The notes below the pieces were generated by a model that worked only from the letters and a program-made list of their open reading frames with translations, was not told the origin of the DNA and did no database searches. A DNA stretch of 64,000 bases from Candidatus Poribacteria bacterium (GTDB taxonomy: Bacteria > Poribacteria > WGA-4E > PCPOR2b): assembly GCA_003635265.1 (NCBI GenBank), contig PYIZ01000030.1, positions 1-64,000 on the forward strand, given 5' to 3'. The translations under genes were made by a program, and so were the position numbers. Below, piece by piece: positions 35,192-43,575 of the stretch (position 1 is its first letter; each line of letters starts with the position of its first letter).

Positions 35192-36217
35192 TCAAACTGC
35201 AGCAAGCGCTGCCGAGAGTGCCTTAATGTAGCCGATGGAATACGCCAAAGCCCCTCCCGCGTCAGAGCCATCCCCTTCCAGCGGGAAAATATGATCAGGA
35301 TTCAAACACCCATCAAAACCTACCTCCTTGAGTGCCCGCACAATCTTGAACATATTCATGTCGCCGTCGTCTAAGAGCGTCTCCTCGTAGCCCCCTGCGG
35401 TCGCTAGACTACCGCGCACATTGCGGAAATGAACCATAAAGATACGACCCTTGCGCCCGTAGTTCTGAATTTCATCTAACACCAACGGCAGCCCACCGGC
35501 TTCTGCCCGTGTACCACAGCAGTACAGATACCCCACATTAGGACTGGGAAACGCATCAATTACCCGATGAAATCCCAATGTGCCGAATGGTGTATCTGGC
35601 AACGGGATATCTGACGGATGGATGGCAAGTTTGATATCGTATTCCTCAGCGATAGGCACAAGCCGCTCGTAGACCCGGCAGAAATGCCGCCACCAATCGT
35701 CCAATTCCTCACGGGTGGGCGGATCGCTCGCCGCAAACAGGGGCCAATGGTGGAACCTACGCGACTTTAACTCCGCCTCATTTTGAGGCTTGGGTTGATC
35801 GCCGGTCAACCAACGGCTGCCCCCACTGCCGAGAAACCCGGCGCGATGTTCTGACCGATAGAAGGTTATCAGGTGATTGAAGGTGTCTCCCTCGAAACGC
35901 TGACGGGCAATCGGCATACCAGCCTCCCCGAATACCCGCATCGCCTGCTCGGTGTTCTCCAACTCCACGTCGCTGCCTTCCTTGTCCCCCATAAACTTCT
36001 CGGTGATATCGGGCAAGGTCACGCGATTGATCCGCAGCCCCCATGAGTAGATCTTCTTTTTAATCTTGAGCAGCTTGTCCAGATCCGGGTATCCCTGTTC
36101 CTTGACGCCGGGGAAAGAGTCACCGGAACCAAAGTCGACGCAGTCAACCCCCAACTGCGTAATCCGTTTCAAGTAGCTATCCGAAAGATCGCCGCACCCT
36201 ACAGCTATACCGAACAT
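35192..36217 (-). CDS. Mannonate dehydratase-like (UxuA family) protein
   Basis: 341 residues. The UxuA-type TIM barrel shows the metal and catalytic segments IKLAIHPSDIPLPD, YLYCCGTRAEAG (C replacing part of the usual CxG), FMVHFRNVRGS and the C-terminal GCLNPDHIFPLEGD. UxuA dehydrates D-mannonate to 2-keto-3-deoxygluconate in glucuronate breakdown. AGAGGGG lies before the ATG and the gene begins 11 bases after the hydantoinase-B stop, so the two look like one operon. The exact sugar acid is uncertain. Confidence 0.83.
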   Translation of the reverse strand: MFGIAVGCGDLSDSYLKRITQLGVDCVDFGSGDSFPGVKEQGYPDLDKLLKIKKKIYSWGLRINRVTLPDITEKFMGDKEGSDVELENTEQAMRVFGEAGMPIARQRFEGDTFNHLITFYRSEHRAGFLGSGGSRWLTGDQPKPQNEAELKSRRFHHWPLFAASDPPTREELDDWWRHFCRVYERLVPIAEEYDIKLAIHPSDIPLPDTPFGTLGFHRVIDAFPSPNVGYLYCCGTRAEAGGLPLVLDEIQNYGRKGRIFMVHFRNVRGSLATAGGYEETLLDDGDMNMFKIVRALKEVGFDGCLNPDHIFPLEGDGSDAGGALAYSIGYIKALSAALAAV

Positions 36218-36228
36218 TGTGTTCCCCT

Positions 36229-37953
36229 CTATTTTCCGTACCCCGACCGTAACCTTTCGGTCTCCGCCTCATTTACAGTCCAAGTGTCCGAATCAATCGC
36301 CACGCGGTAAATCTCCCGCGCCCGTTCAACGCTCACCTTGCCCTCATGCACATCCTGTAACACCTGCTGCGGATCCCGCTCCACAGAGGGACCATACCCG
36401 CCGCCACCACAGGATTCCACCCGCATGATATCCCCCGGCTTCAACTGAACGGTAACCTTAGAGCCCAGCTTGGTAGCCTCAGCGTCAGGGTTCAGTGTGT
36501 AGCGCGCAATTTCTCCGGCATCCCCGCCGAAAAGTCCCCAAGGTCCCCACTTATCTCGATCCGCCAAGATAGTGAACGAAACCTCATGATCAAAGCAATA
36601 ATCCCGCCGCAACCCAAGTCCACCACGATATTTGCCCGCACCGTCTGAATCATCCACCAATTCGTATCGGGCGATGCTAAAAGGATAGTTGATTTCTGTC
36701 TCCTCAATCGGCGCGTTCTCGGTGTTCTGCCCGTGACACTGCACGGCATCGGGTCCATCGCTGGCAACCCGTCCGCCGTACCCACCAGCCATCGTCTCAT
36801 AATAGGCATACAGTTCACCTGTGCGTGGAGAGGTGCCCCCAAATCCCATCTGACACATCATCGCCTTCGTCCCCGCCGGAATGCGGTCGGGGATGGCGGG
36901 CGCGAGTGCTTTGAGCAAGACATCGTTCAGCCGTATCTGTGTCTCCCAACCACCGACGACGGGGAACGGCGGTGTGCAGTTGACCACCGTCCCGTCTGGC
37001 GCATCTATCTGAACCAAACGATAGAAACCCGCATTGACCGGTATATCCGGGTCGATTAGGCTTTTCAGGACATACGCACAGGCAGAGAAGGTCTGGGCAT
37101 ACGTGGAGTTGACAGGTGCCCGACGTTGAGGTTCGGAACCGTTCAGATCGAAAAGCACACCATCATCATTGATGACCAATTTCCCCACAAGGTGTACCGG
37201 TTCATCGGTGTAACCATCGTTGTCAACGTAGCCGTCGGCGGTGAAGACACCCTGCGGCAGCTTCGCAATTTCCGCACGGGTCCGACGCTCCGTGTAGGCG
37301 AGCAGTTGATCGATATAGAAGTTAATCGTTTCAGCCCCCATCCGATCCAGCAGCGCAGTCAACCGACGCACCCCGGTGTTGTTAGAAGCCACCTGCGCCC
37401 GAAAGTCGCCAGCGGTCTCGTGCTTGGACCGAATCTGCGCCAGCACAAGGCGAAAAACGTCCGGATTAATCTCCCCGCTCTCCACCATTTTCACAGCAGA
37501 GATAATAACCCCTTCCTGAAAAACTTCGCGGAACGCTCCGATGCTCGCAGGTGCGCCGCCGCCCACATCGACATGATGGGCGAGATTGGCGACATAGCCA
37601 AAAAGTTCGTCATTGTAATATACGGGTGAGATAAGCGTGATGTCGTTGAGGTGAACCCCGCCGAGATAGGGATCGTTGGAAAGGATCGCATCACCCGGAC
37701 CCAAGTTCTCCGGTCCATATTCCCGGATAACCCGCGGTACAGACTGAGACAACGAACCGAGATGCACCGGCTGCGTGAACGACTGCGCGACAGGCTGCAA
37801 TTCTCTGTCAAAGAAGGCGCACGAAAAATCGGCGCGGGTCTTGATGTTGGTCGAGTAGGCGCTGCGGCGGAGCGCGATGGTCATCTCCTCCGTCGCCTCA
37901 ATCAACGCGTTACGGATAACTTCAAACTTGATCGGATCAAATGTTGGTTTCAT
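36229..37953 (-). CDS. hyuB: Hydantoinase/oxoprolinase B family protein (paralogue 1)
   Basis: 574 residues, the full HyuB domain (ATP-dependent N-methylhydantoinase/5-oxoprolinase beta part). Typical segments are FEVIRNALIEATEEMTIALRRSAYS, LGPGDAILSNDPYLGGVHLNDITL, DVGGGAPASIGAFREVFQEGVI and, near the C-terminus, GGLGLRRDYCFDHEVSFTIL. Its closest relative in the window is the 40315-42072 gene, with long runs of identical residues. No HyuA (ATPase) gene lies in the window, although the two normally form one enzyme, so the reaction is uncertain. It is directly upstream of the mannonate dehydratase-like gene. Confidence 0.87.
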   Translation of the reverse strand: MKPTFDPIKFEVIRNALIEATEEMTIALRRSAYSTNIKTRADFSCAFFDRELQPVAQSFTQPVHLGSLSQSVPRVIREYGPENLGPGDAILSNDPYLGGVHLNDITLISPVYYNDELFGYVANLAHHVDVGGGAPASIGAFREVFQEGVIISAVKMVESGEINPDVFRLVLAQIRSKHETAGDFRAQVASNNTGVRRLTALLDRMGAETINFYIDQLLAYTERRTRAEIAKLPQGVFTADGYVDNDGYTDEPVHLVGKLVINDDGVLFDLNGSEPQRRAPVNSTYAQTFSACAYVLKSLIDPDIPVNAGFYRLVQIDAPDGTVVNCTPPFPVVGGWETQIRLNDVLLKALAPAIPDRIPAGTKAMMCQMGFGGTSPRTGELYAYYETMAGGYGGRVASDGPDAVQCHGQNTENAPIEETEINYPFSIARYELVDDSDGAGKYRGGLGLRRDYCFDHEVSFTILADRDKWGPWGLFGGDAGEIARYTLNPDAEATKLGSKVTVQLKPGDIMRVESCGGGGYGPSVERDPQQVLQDVHEGKVSVERAREIYRVAIDSDTWTVNEAETERLRSGYGK

Positions 37954-38270
37954 AATTTCTCTTAACCAAAATTGCTAATGTAGCGCAAACTGTATGAAGA
38001 TCAATTTATTAATTGGGTAATGTGTGGTGTTGATTGTCTGGCTCAGAATTTACAGGAATCAAGGATTTATAAGGTTAGAACCACTTCTTGATAGAGAATC
38101 GTCCGTTGTAGAATTACCGAATTATTTTTTTAAACTTCATTTAGTTTGCGAGATGGATCACAATCTAACAGATCGTGGTACAAAAGACCACTTTTAGGCA
38201 ATAATTTTTTGAAAAGGAGCCTTCCCAGCGGAGCGATATATAATAGAGTTTACCAACTCAATGAACCAAT
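37954..38270. other. AT-rich gene-free stretch
   Basis: Holds a CCCAGCGGAGCGATAT element (38225-38240) and octamers (38255-38272) that run into the DUF3830 stop. A weak hairpin GTGGT/ACCAC with TTTT (38175-38195) may be a terminator. No gene is seen. Confidence 0.45.
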
Positions 38271-38756
38271 TCACTCCACCCGCTGAAACGCCAATCGCTC
38301 TCCGACAAATCCCTCACGCCAGATACTCGTACACGCCTGCGCCATCTCCTCAAGATTCTCCGTAACCTCAGCAAACCGATTACCGGGGACAGGTCCCATC
38401 GTGGGCGAGAAGATTAAATTGTCCCGTCCGTAGAAGATCGCAAGGTCTACCATGCCAGTTTGATAGGCAACCTCGCGCACCGATGGAAGGGTAATGGTGC
38501 CGGGCGGAAAATAGAAGTAAAGCAAGTCACCGGGGATTGGCATAATCGTCGGATTCTCAAGCCCTATCTCGCTCGGTGCAAAAGGCGGGACAAGACAATA
38601 AACTTCGTTGCTCGCATATTTGGCATGAAAGGCATCGTTCTCTTGTGGTAGTGCATTCCATACCGCCTCGCACGTCTTCGGCGCAAGGTCGTCAAGCATC
38701 CGCGCAATACAACTCACACCACGCTTCCTGAGGGTCACTTCAATATATCGATCCAT
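38271..38756 (-). CDS. DUF3830 family protein (cyclophilin-like fold)
   Basis: 161 residues, full length for DUF3830. Recognisable segments are VWNALPQENDAFHAKYASNEVY, IPGDLLYFYFPPG and DLAIFYGRDNLIFSP. The family has a cyclophilin-like barrel and is repeatedly encoded beside hydantoinase, racemase and amidohydrolase genes; its biochemical role is unknown. AAGGAG lies 7 bases before the ATG. It is the last gene of the run 42072 to 38271, 90 bases after the racemase-like gene, with an octamer-heptamer array between. The TGA stop is within an octamer repeat. Confidence 0.8.
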   Translation of the reverse strand: MDRYIEVTLRKRGVSCIARMLDDLAPKTCEAVWNALPQENDAFHAKYASNEVYCLVPPFAPSEIGLENPTIMPIPGDLLYFYFPPGTITLPSVREVAYQTGMVDLAIFYGRDNLIFSPTMGPVPGNRFAEVTENLEEMAQACTSIWREGFVGERLAFQRVE

Positions 38757-38778
38757 TTTAATCTCCTTGATTTTATAT

Positions 38779-38864
38779 GTTGGTTCATTAGTTCATTAGT
38801 TCAAGAGTTCATTAATGAACCAATACGCCAACTTACGCATCACGTTTCACGCATCACGTTCCAC
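38779..38864. repeat. Octamer array joined to heptamer array
   Basis: Octamers 38779-38828 (TGGTTCAT, TAGTTCAT, TAGTTCAA, GAGTTCAT, then ATGAACCA). Heptamers 38832-38864 (ACGCATC, ACGTTTC, ACGCATC, ACGTTCC). The heptamers contain the last codons and TGA stop of the racemase-like gene. Confidence 0.8.
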
Positions 38865-39578
38865 TTCCATCAACCGTCCCAAATTGGACTGCGGCGTGAA
38901 ACGGTTTGCAAGGCGCAACGCTTCCCACATCGTCACCTGATTCGCCGTCAGCACCGTTTTGCCGACTGCCGCCTCAAGTTCAGGCAGAAAATCGACGGTG
39001 TGCAACGCAGTATCGGGGATGAGCACCGCTTCGGCATCGGGATGGTCGTTGGCACATGCAAACCGCAACACCTCAGCGCGTTCAATAAGCGCGACCTCAT
39101 CCCCCGTCCAGACACCGAGACACCCCATGTGAACCACTTCAACGCCACCCGTCTCCAGAAAAGCGCGAAAGGCATCTGACAGTTCTTCGGGATAGGTTGC
39201 GGCGACGGCAACGCGCTTCAGTCCGAGTGCTTTGCTAGCGCTGAGGAACGCCAACGATGTACTTGATGCTGGCACACCGAGCGCATCGACTAAATCCTTC
39301 GCTTGACGCCGTGCCCCCTCCACACCAAAAGCAAAACTAGCACTTGTGCAAGCCCACAAGCAGACAGCGACGTTGTGAGGACGCAGCTCCTCCGCCCCCG
39401 CCAATAGGTATTCCCGACTACCGGTGACAAGACTCTCATCTATTCGATGCAGATTTGGGCTATCGGTATGAATCACCTGCACCTCAACCGGGGGCTTTAG
39501 TGCAGCAGCAAGGCGTGGATAGTCATCCTCAGCGGAGTAAAGGGGGTAAAGGATACCAACTTTTAACTTGTTTTCCAT
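38847..39578 (-). CDS. Asp/Glu racemase - maleate isomerase - arylmalonate decarboxylase superfamily protein
   Basis: 243 residues. The N-terminal half has the first active-site segment LWACTSASFAFG (Cys77-Thr-Ser). The second half-site, where maleate isomerases and arylmalonate decarboxylases place their other cysteine, reads LIPDTALHTVDFL, with Asp instead of Cys. The protein thus keeps only the first cysteine, opposite to known decarboxylases. Reactions in this group are cofactor-free racemisation, cis-trans isomerisation or decarboxylation of small dicarboxylic acids. It starts 3 bases after the stop of the acetoacetate-decarboxylase-like gene and is surely in the same operon. The last residues (ERDA) come from the heptamer repeat. 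Confidence 0.78.
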   Translation of the reverse strand: MENKLKVGILYPLYSAEDDYPRLAAALKPPVEVQVIHTDSPNLHRIDESLVTGSREYLLAGAEELRPHNVAVCLWACTSASFAFGVEGARRQAKDLVDALGVPASSTSLAFLSASKALGLKRVAVAATYPEELSDAFRAFLETGGVEVVHMGCLGVWTGDEVALIERAEVLRFACANDHPDAEAVLIPDTALHTVDFLPELEAAVGKTVLTANQVTMWEALRLANRFTPQSNLGRLMEVERDA

Positions 39579-39581
39579 CCG

Positions 39582-40325
39582 TTACGGTTCCTCGTTCAAA
39601 TAGTCGTAAACAATCTGTGCATATCCCTCGGAATAACTGCTCTCCATGTAGAAAGCATCGCCATATTCCAACGGTGATAGCGGGGTAAGATCACACAGCG
39701 GGGAGGCACCGAGGGCAATCCTACCCTGTCCTTTCGCGGTGAAGTGTACTTCCAAATCTTGGGTTGTTTCGCTGCAATCAATTAATTGTTTGAGGGCGGG
39801 TCCCGGACCGTCCGCTCTAGGGATAATCTTCAACCGCCAAGCAGGGGTCAGGGAGGGCATGGCGTAGTGGGAAACAGCCGTTTCCATACTAGAACTGATA
39901 TTCAGTACCGGCACACCGCCGAGCTCGGTTTCCGTCACCATGCACCGATCCGCTTGTGTCACCTTCAGTCCCGCGTACACCTTCGGCGTTCCGTAAATCT
40001 CCCTGCCCGCAGCGATCCCAGCGGGACCGTCATGAAAAACGTGAGAACAGTAAAATCCGGTCTGATCCCTGAAACAGCACTTCATCACGATAAAAGACTC
40101 TTGGAAGGGACCATAGTTTGTGCAGAAGGGCACCTCCAACCCCGAAGCCACGCACAGCCCGTCCTCTGCTGCTTCCAGAGGCTCCGGGAGAAAGTCCTGA
40201 ACAGCGGCAGGGTCAGCGTGAAAAAAGACAAACTGAAACCGCACATTCCGATAGACCGCCGGCAGCGGCGGATAAAAGGGGTTGTCTGCCGGTATATTCC
40301 AGCCATCATCATGTTTAAGCCCCAT
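39582..40325 (-). CDS. Acetoacetate decarboxylase-like protein
   Basis: 247 residues. The fold is recognised by LPAVYRNVRFQFVFFHADPAAVQDFLPEPLE and GREIYGTPKVYAGLKV, where the family places the catalytic lysine near GRE-x-x-G-x-PK. Some members are decarboxylases, others aldolase-dehydratases or of unknown role. ATG 40325 overlaps the end of the hydantoinase-B gene by 11 bases and has GGAGAGGAGG upstream, which favours it over earlier starts. Within the cluster it may process the product of hydantoinase and racemase-like proteins (inference). Confidence 0.82.
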   Translation of the reverse strand: MGLKHDDGWNIPADNPFYPPLPAVYRNVRFQFVFFHADPAAVQDFLPEPLEAAEDGLCVASGLEVPFCTNYGPFQESFIVMKCCFRDQTGFYCSHVFHDGPAGIAAGREIYGTPKVYAGLKVTQADRCMVTETELGGVPVLNISSSMETAVSHYAMPSLTPAWRLKIIPRADGPGPALKQLIDCSETTQDLEVHFTAKGQGRIALGASPLCDLTPLSPLEYGDAFYMESSYSEGYAQIVYDYLNEEP

Positions 40326-42072
40326 GCCCGGACGCCTCCTCTCCATCGGAACGCAGTTTTTTGGTCTCCGCCTCATCGACGCTCCATGTCTCAGTATTGA
40401 CAGCGACTCTATAAATCTCCCTCGCCCGATTAACGCTCACCTTCCCTTCGCGCACATCGCGGCACACCGAGTCCGGATCACGTTCTTCGGGAGGACCGTA
40501 ACCGCCACCGCCGCAGGTACGATAGCTCATTATCTCCCCCGGCTTGAGTTGGACGGTCACTTTGGAAATGAGTTCGACGGGATCTGTGTCAGGGTTCAGG
40601 ATGTAACTCGCTTTGAGCCCCGGCTGTCCACCAAACAACCCCCACGGTCCCCACCGATCTCGATCCGCCAAGATGGTGAAAGAGGGTTCATGGTCGAGAA
40701 ATTCGTAATCCCGGCGCAATCCGAGTCCGCCGCGATATTTGCCAGCACCATCAGAATCATCCACCAGTTCGTAGCGCGTGATGCGCACCGGGTAGTTCGT
40801 TTCGGTCTCCTCAATGGGCGCGTTCTCAGTGTTCTGTCCGTGCGTCTGCACAGCGTCGGGACCGTCACTGGCGATCCGTCCCCCAAATCCGCCTGCCATC
40901 GTCTCCAGAAAACAGTAATACTCCTCCGTGCGTGGGTCAGTTCCACCAAAACCCGAATGACACATCATCGCTTTCGTGCCCGCTGGCACTCGGTCCGGCA
41001 TAACCGACGATAGTGCCTTGAACATTACATCAATCAGCCGAGTCTGTGTCTCCCACCCTCCGACGACCGGGGCAGGTGGTACGCTATTAGTCACCGTCCC
41101 TTCGGGTGCGAGCATGCGTACAAATCCGTAGAACCCCGCATTTGTCGGGATGTCAGGGTCAATTAAACACTTGAGGACGTAGGCACAGCCGGAGAAGGTT
41201 TGGGCATACGTGGAGTTTACCGGCGCTCGCCGTTGCGGGTCACAGCCGGTCAAATCAAAGAAAACACCGTCATCGTCAATCACCATTTTCGCTACAAGGT
41301 TCACCGGTTCATCGGTAAAGCCGTCCGTGTCAACGTAGCCATCAGCGGTGTAGACACCTTGGGGCAGTTTGGCAACCTCTGCCCGCGTGCGTCGCTCGGC
41401 ATAGGCAATCAGTTCATTGATGTAGAAAGAAAAGGTCTCCGCACCCATCCGATCCATAATCGCGCTCAATCGGCGCATTCCCGTGGTGTTGGCTGCCACC
41501 TGCGCCCGAAAGTCGCCGCCCGTTTCGCGCTTTGACCGAATCTGCGACAGCACTAACCGAAAAATGTCGGGCAGCATTTCACCCCCACGCACCAACTTCA
41601 CCGGTGGGATGATAACCCCTTCTTGATAAACCTCACGGAACGCACCGACGCTCGCCGGCGCACCACCACCCACATCGACGTGATGGGCGACATTGGCGAC
41701 ATAACCGAACGGCTCATCGTTGTAGTAGACAGGGGTGATGAGGGTGATATCGTTGAGGTGACCACCGCCGCCATACGGATCATTGACCACGAGTGTATCG
41801 CCCGGTCCGATGTTTTCAACCCCATAGTCAGCGACAGCTTTTGGAACCAATTCAACTAACGATCCCAAGTGAGTGGGCTGACCGAACGATTGAACTACTA
41901 ACCGCAACTCGCGGTCGAAAAAGGCGCAGGAAAAGTCCGCACGGGTCTTGATGTTGGTTGAGTATGCGCTGCGCCGCAGCGCGATTGTCATCTCCTCTGT
42001 TGCTTCCAACAGCGCATTGCGGATAACTTCAAATGTGATTGGATCGACTCGATCTGGGGTTTGCACCGACAT
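40315..42072 (-). CDS. hyuB: Hydantoinase/oxoprolinase B family protein (paralogue 2)
   Basis: 585 residues. Same architecture as the 36229 gene and very similar throughout (FEVIRNALLEATEEMTIALR, DVGGGAPASVGAFREVYQEG, GLGLRRDYEFLDHEPSFTIL), so the pair arose by duplication. AGGAGG is only 2 bases from ATG 42072; GTG 42066, 8 bases from the site, may be the real start. No hyuA is present. It leads an operon with the acetoacetate-decarboxylase-like, racemase-like and DUF3830 genes. The C-terminal SGHGA overlaps the next start. Confidence 0.87.
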   Translation of the reverse strand: MSVQTPDRVDPITFEVIRNALLEATEEMTIALRRSAYSTNIKTRADFSCAFFDRELRLVVQSFGQPTHLGSLVELVPKAVADYGVENIGPGDTLVVNDPYGGGGHLNDITLITPVYYNDEPFGYVANVAHHVDVGGGAPASVGAFREVYQEGVIIPPVKLVRGGEMLPDIFRLVLSQIRSKRETGGDFRAQVAANTTGMRRLSAIMDRMGAETFSFYINELIAYAERRTRAEVAKLPQGVYTADGYVDTDGFTDEPVNLVAKMVIDDDGVFFDLTGCDPQRRAPVNSTYAQTFSGCAYVLKCLIDPDIPTNAGFYGFVRMLAPEGTVTNSVPPAPVVGGWETQTRLIDVMFKALSSVMPDRVPAGTKAMMCHSGFGGTDPRTEEYYCFLETMAGGFGGRIASDGPDAVQTHGQNTENAPIEETETNYPVRITRYELVDDSDGAGKYRGGLGLRRDYEFLDHEPSFTILADRDRWGPWGLFGGQPGLKASYILNPDTDPVELISKVTVQLKPGEIMSYRTCGGGGYGPPEERDPDSVCRDVREGKVSVNRAREIYRVAVNTETWSVDEAETKKLRSDGEEASGHGA

Positions 42073-42095
42073 TTCCTCCTACAATCTCGACGAAA

Positions 42096-42199
42096 GTAGT
42101 AGGCATACTCCGTATGCCGTAACCTATGTACAAATCAACGCACGACAAAGCACACTCACTACAATTGCACCAATAAACCAATGAACCAATGTACTAACC
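42096..42199 (+). repeat. Palindromic repeat A copy 5 followed by octamer array
   Basis: Palindrome GTAGTAG-GCATAC-TCC-GTATGC-CGTAAC at 42096-42123, octamers (CCAATAAA, CCAATGAA, CCAATGTA) at 42163-42199. The TAG stop of the downstream minus-strand gene lies in the octamer TAGTACATTGG. Confidence 0.75.
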
Positions 42200-43321
42200 A
42201 AATCGGTCAGCAGAGAGCGGTCCAGGATCACGTCCATCCAACGCCAACGCTACCATCCGCTCAGCAGCGACAAGACCAATCGAGTTACCATATCCACTGA
42301 ATCCCACTGCGAAAACGATGCGTTCCTCGTTCGGGAAGTTCCCAACAGCCACACGACGGTCAGGCGTGAAACCGTGAATACCCGCCCACTGCCGTTCGAC
42401 CTCAAACTCAACGCCCGGGAACCATAGACGCAGATAGTTCACTAAGTTCACATGTAAGTCTGGCGTCAAAGCATCTTCGGCGGTGTACTCCTGCGCCTCG
42501 AAAAACGCACGCGCTCCTCCGATGAACAGACGCCCATCCGGAAATTGACGAAAATAATGGTTCTCAGTGATACCCGCAACGTTGATCAAAGGCGCGACCG
42601 GTGTTGTCACCGTCACCTGTCCCCGCACGGGCCGCACGATCCCACGCAGATATGGGTGCAGATCGCAACCATAGCCGTTGGTCGCAACATAAACCTTGCG
42701 ACAGCGGATATGCGCTCGGCGTCCGCGGACAAGCAGGTTGTCACCTACCGATTCAATAGCGTAGACTTCGTTGTGGTCATAAAGGGTGGCACCGGACGTG
42801 GCAGCGATGGCTTCAGTCAGTCGCGCAGGCTGCACCATGAAGTCGTTTTCGACCTGCATCGTGGCAAGGTAGCCCGATGATCCGTAGGGATCGCTGTACG
42901 AGAAGTCAACTGTCGCACCATCAGCTTCAAGTGCGCGCGCCCAATGCTCTAGCTCACGGGCTTCGGCGTGAGTTTCAGAGAGATGCGCTGCGCCATCCTC
43001 AAGCGGAACGTCAAAGTGATTTGACAGCGAGCGCATTTGGAGCACGTTTTCACGCACCATGGTCAAGATCTCGCGGGCGGCTTCCCGTCCGACCTGCTCG
43101 ATGAGCACCGGATACGGCTCGCGCTGTCCCGTCAAGACAAATCCAGCGTTTCGCCCCGAAGCCCCAGCGGCTGGAAAACGCGCATCTACGAGCGCAACGT
43201 CGCGCCCGCGTTCACGAAGTAGGGTCGCGGTATAGGCACCCACGATGCCGGCGCCGATAACGACATCTTCGTGTTCCGCCTGAATTGGTTCGGTTACCTC
43301 CTGCCATACGGATACGGTCAC
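42194..43321 (-). CDS. FAD-dependent oxidoreductase, DAO / gamma-glutamylputrescine-oxidase-like
   Basis: 375 residues from GTG 43321, which has AGGAGGTC 5 bases upstream. N-terminal FAD motif DVVIGAGIVGAYTATLLRERG, then DARFPAAGASGRNAGFVLTG, the segment that in PuuB-type oxidases contacts the flavin; C-terminal FAVGFSGYGNSIGLVAAERM closes the FAD site. The family oxidises amines or amino acids. It could feed the adjacent hydantoinase cluster with an acid or aldehyde, but it has its own distance (121 bases with repeats) from that operon. Confidence 0.84.
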   Translation of the reverse strand: MTVSVWQEVTEPIQAEHEDVVIGAGIVGAYTATLLRERGRDVALVDARFPAAGASGRNAGFVLTGQREPYPVLIEQVGREAAREILTMVRENVLQMRSLSNHFDVPLEDGAAHLSETHAEARELEHWARALEADGATVDFSYSDPYGSSGYLATMQVENDFMVQPARLTEAIAATSGATLYDHNEVYAIESVGDNLLVRGRRAHIRCRKVYVATNGYGCDLHPYLRGIVRPVRGQVTVTTPVAPLINVAGITENHYFRQFPDGRLFIGGARAFFEAQEYTAEDALTPDLHVNLVNYLRLWFPGVEFEVERQWAGIHGFTPDRRVAVGNFPNEERIVFAVGFSGYGNSIGLVAAERMVALALDGRDPGPLSADRFG

Positions 43322-43480
43322 GGTTTGACCTCCTAGATGCAAGCCCAGAGATGGGAAGATCCACAAATGGACGGATATGCTCCAAGAACTGCCAAAATTG
43401 TAGCACGATTTTGGCAGAAATGAAACTAAAAAGTTCGGTGGAAACCTCTGAAAAAATAAGCACAAAATACAACAAAATTA

Positions 43481-43489
43481 TGGTATAAT
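43481..43489 (+). promoter_or_regulatory. Extended -10 promoter element
   Basis: TGGTATAAT (TGn plus TATAAT at 43484-43489) lies 87 bases before the AcoX-like start. The same TATGGTATAAT string occurs on the minus strand upstream of the SucC-like gene. Confidence 0.5.
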
Positions 43490-43534
43490 CTCCGTCACGA
43501 TTATCTTAAACCAAAAGGTTCGTCAGTTCGATTA

Positions 43535-43568
43535 ATCAATGAACCAATGAACCAATGAACTAATGAAC
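43535..43568. repeat. Octamer array in the leader of the AcoX-like gene
   Basis: Four in-phase units ATCAATGA-ACCAATGA-ACCAATGA-ACTAATGA ending 8 bases before ATG 43576. Confidence 0.8.
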
Positions 43569-43575
43569 TTCGGAA

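Noticed and set aside
43322..43465. Longer N-terminus for the 42194 FAD oxidoreductase
   Set aside because: The upstream part reads as untranslated leader without family similarity, and AGGAGG sits just before GTG 43321.
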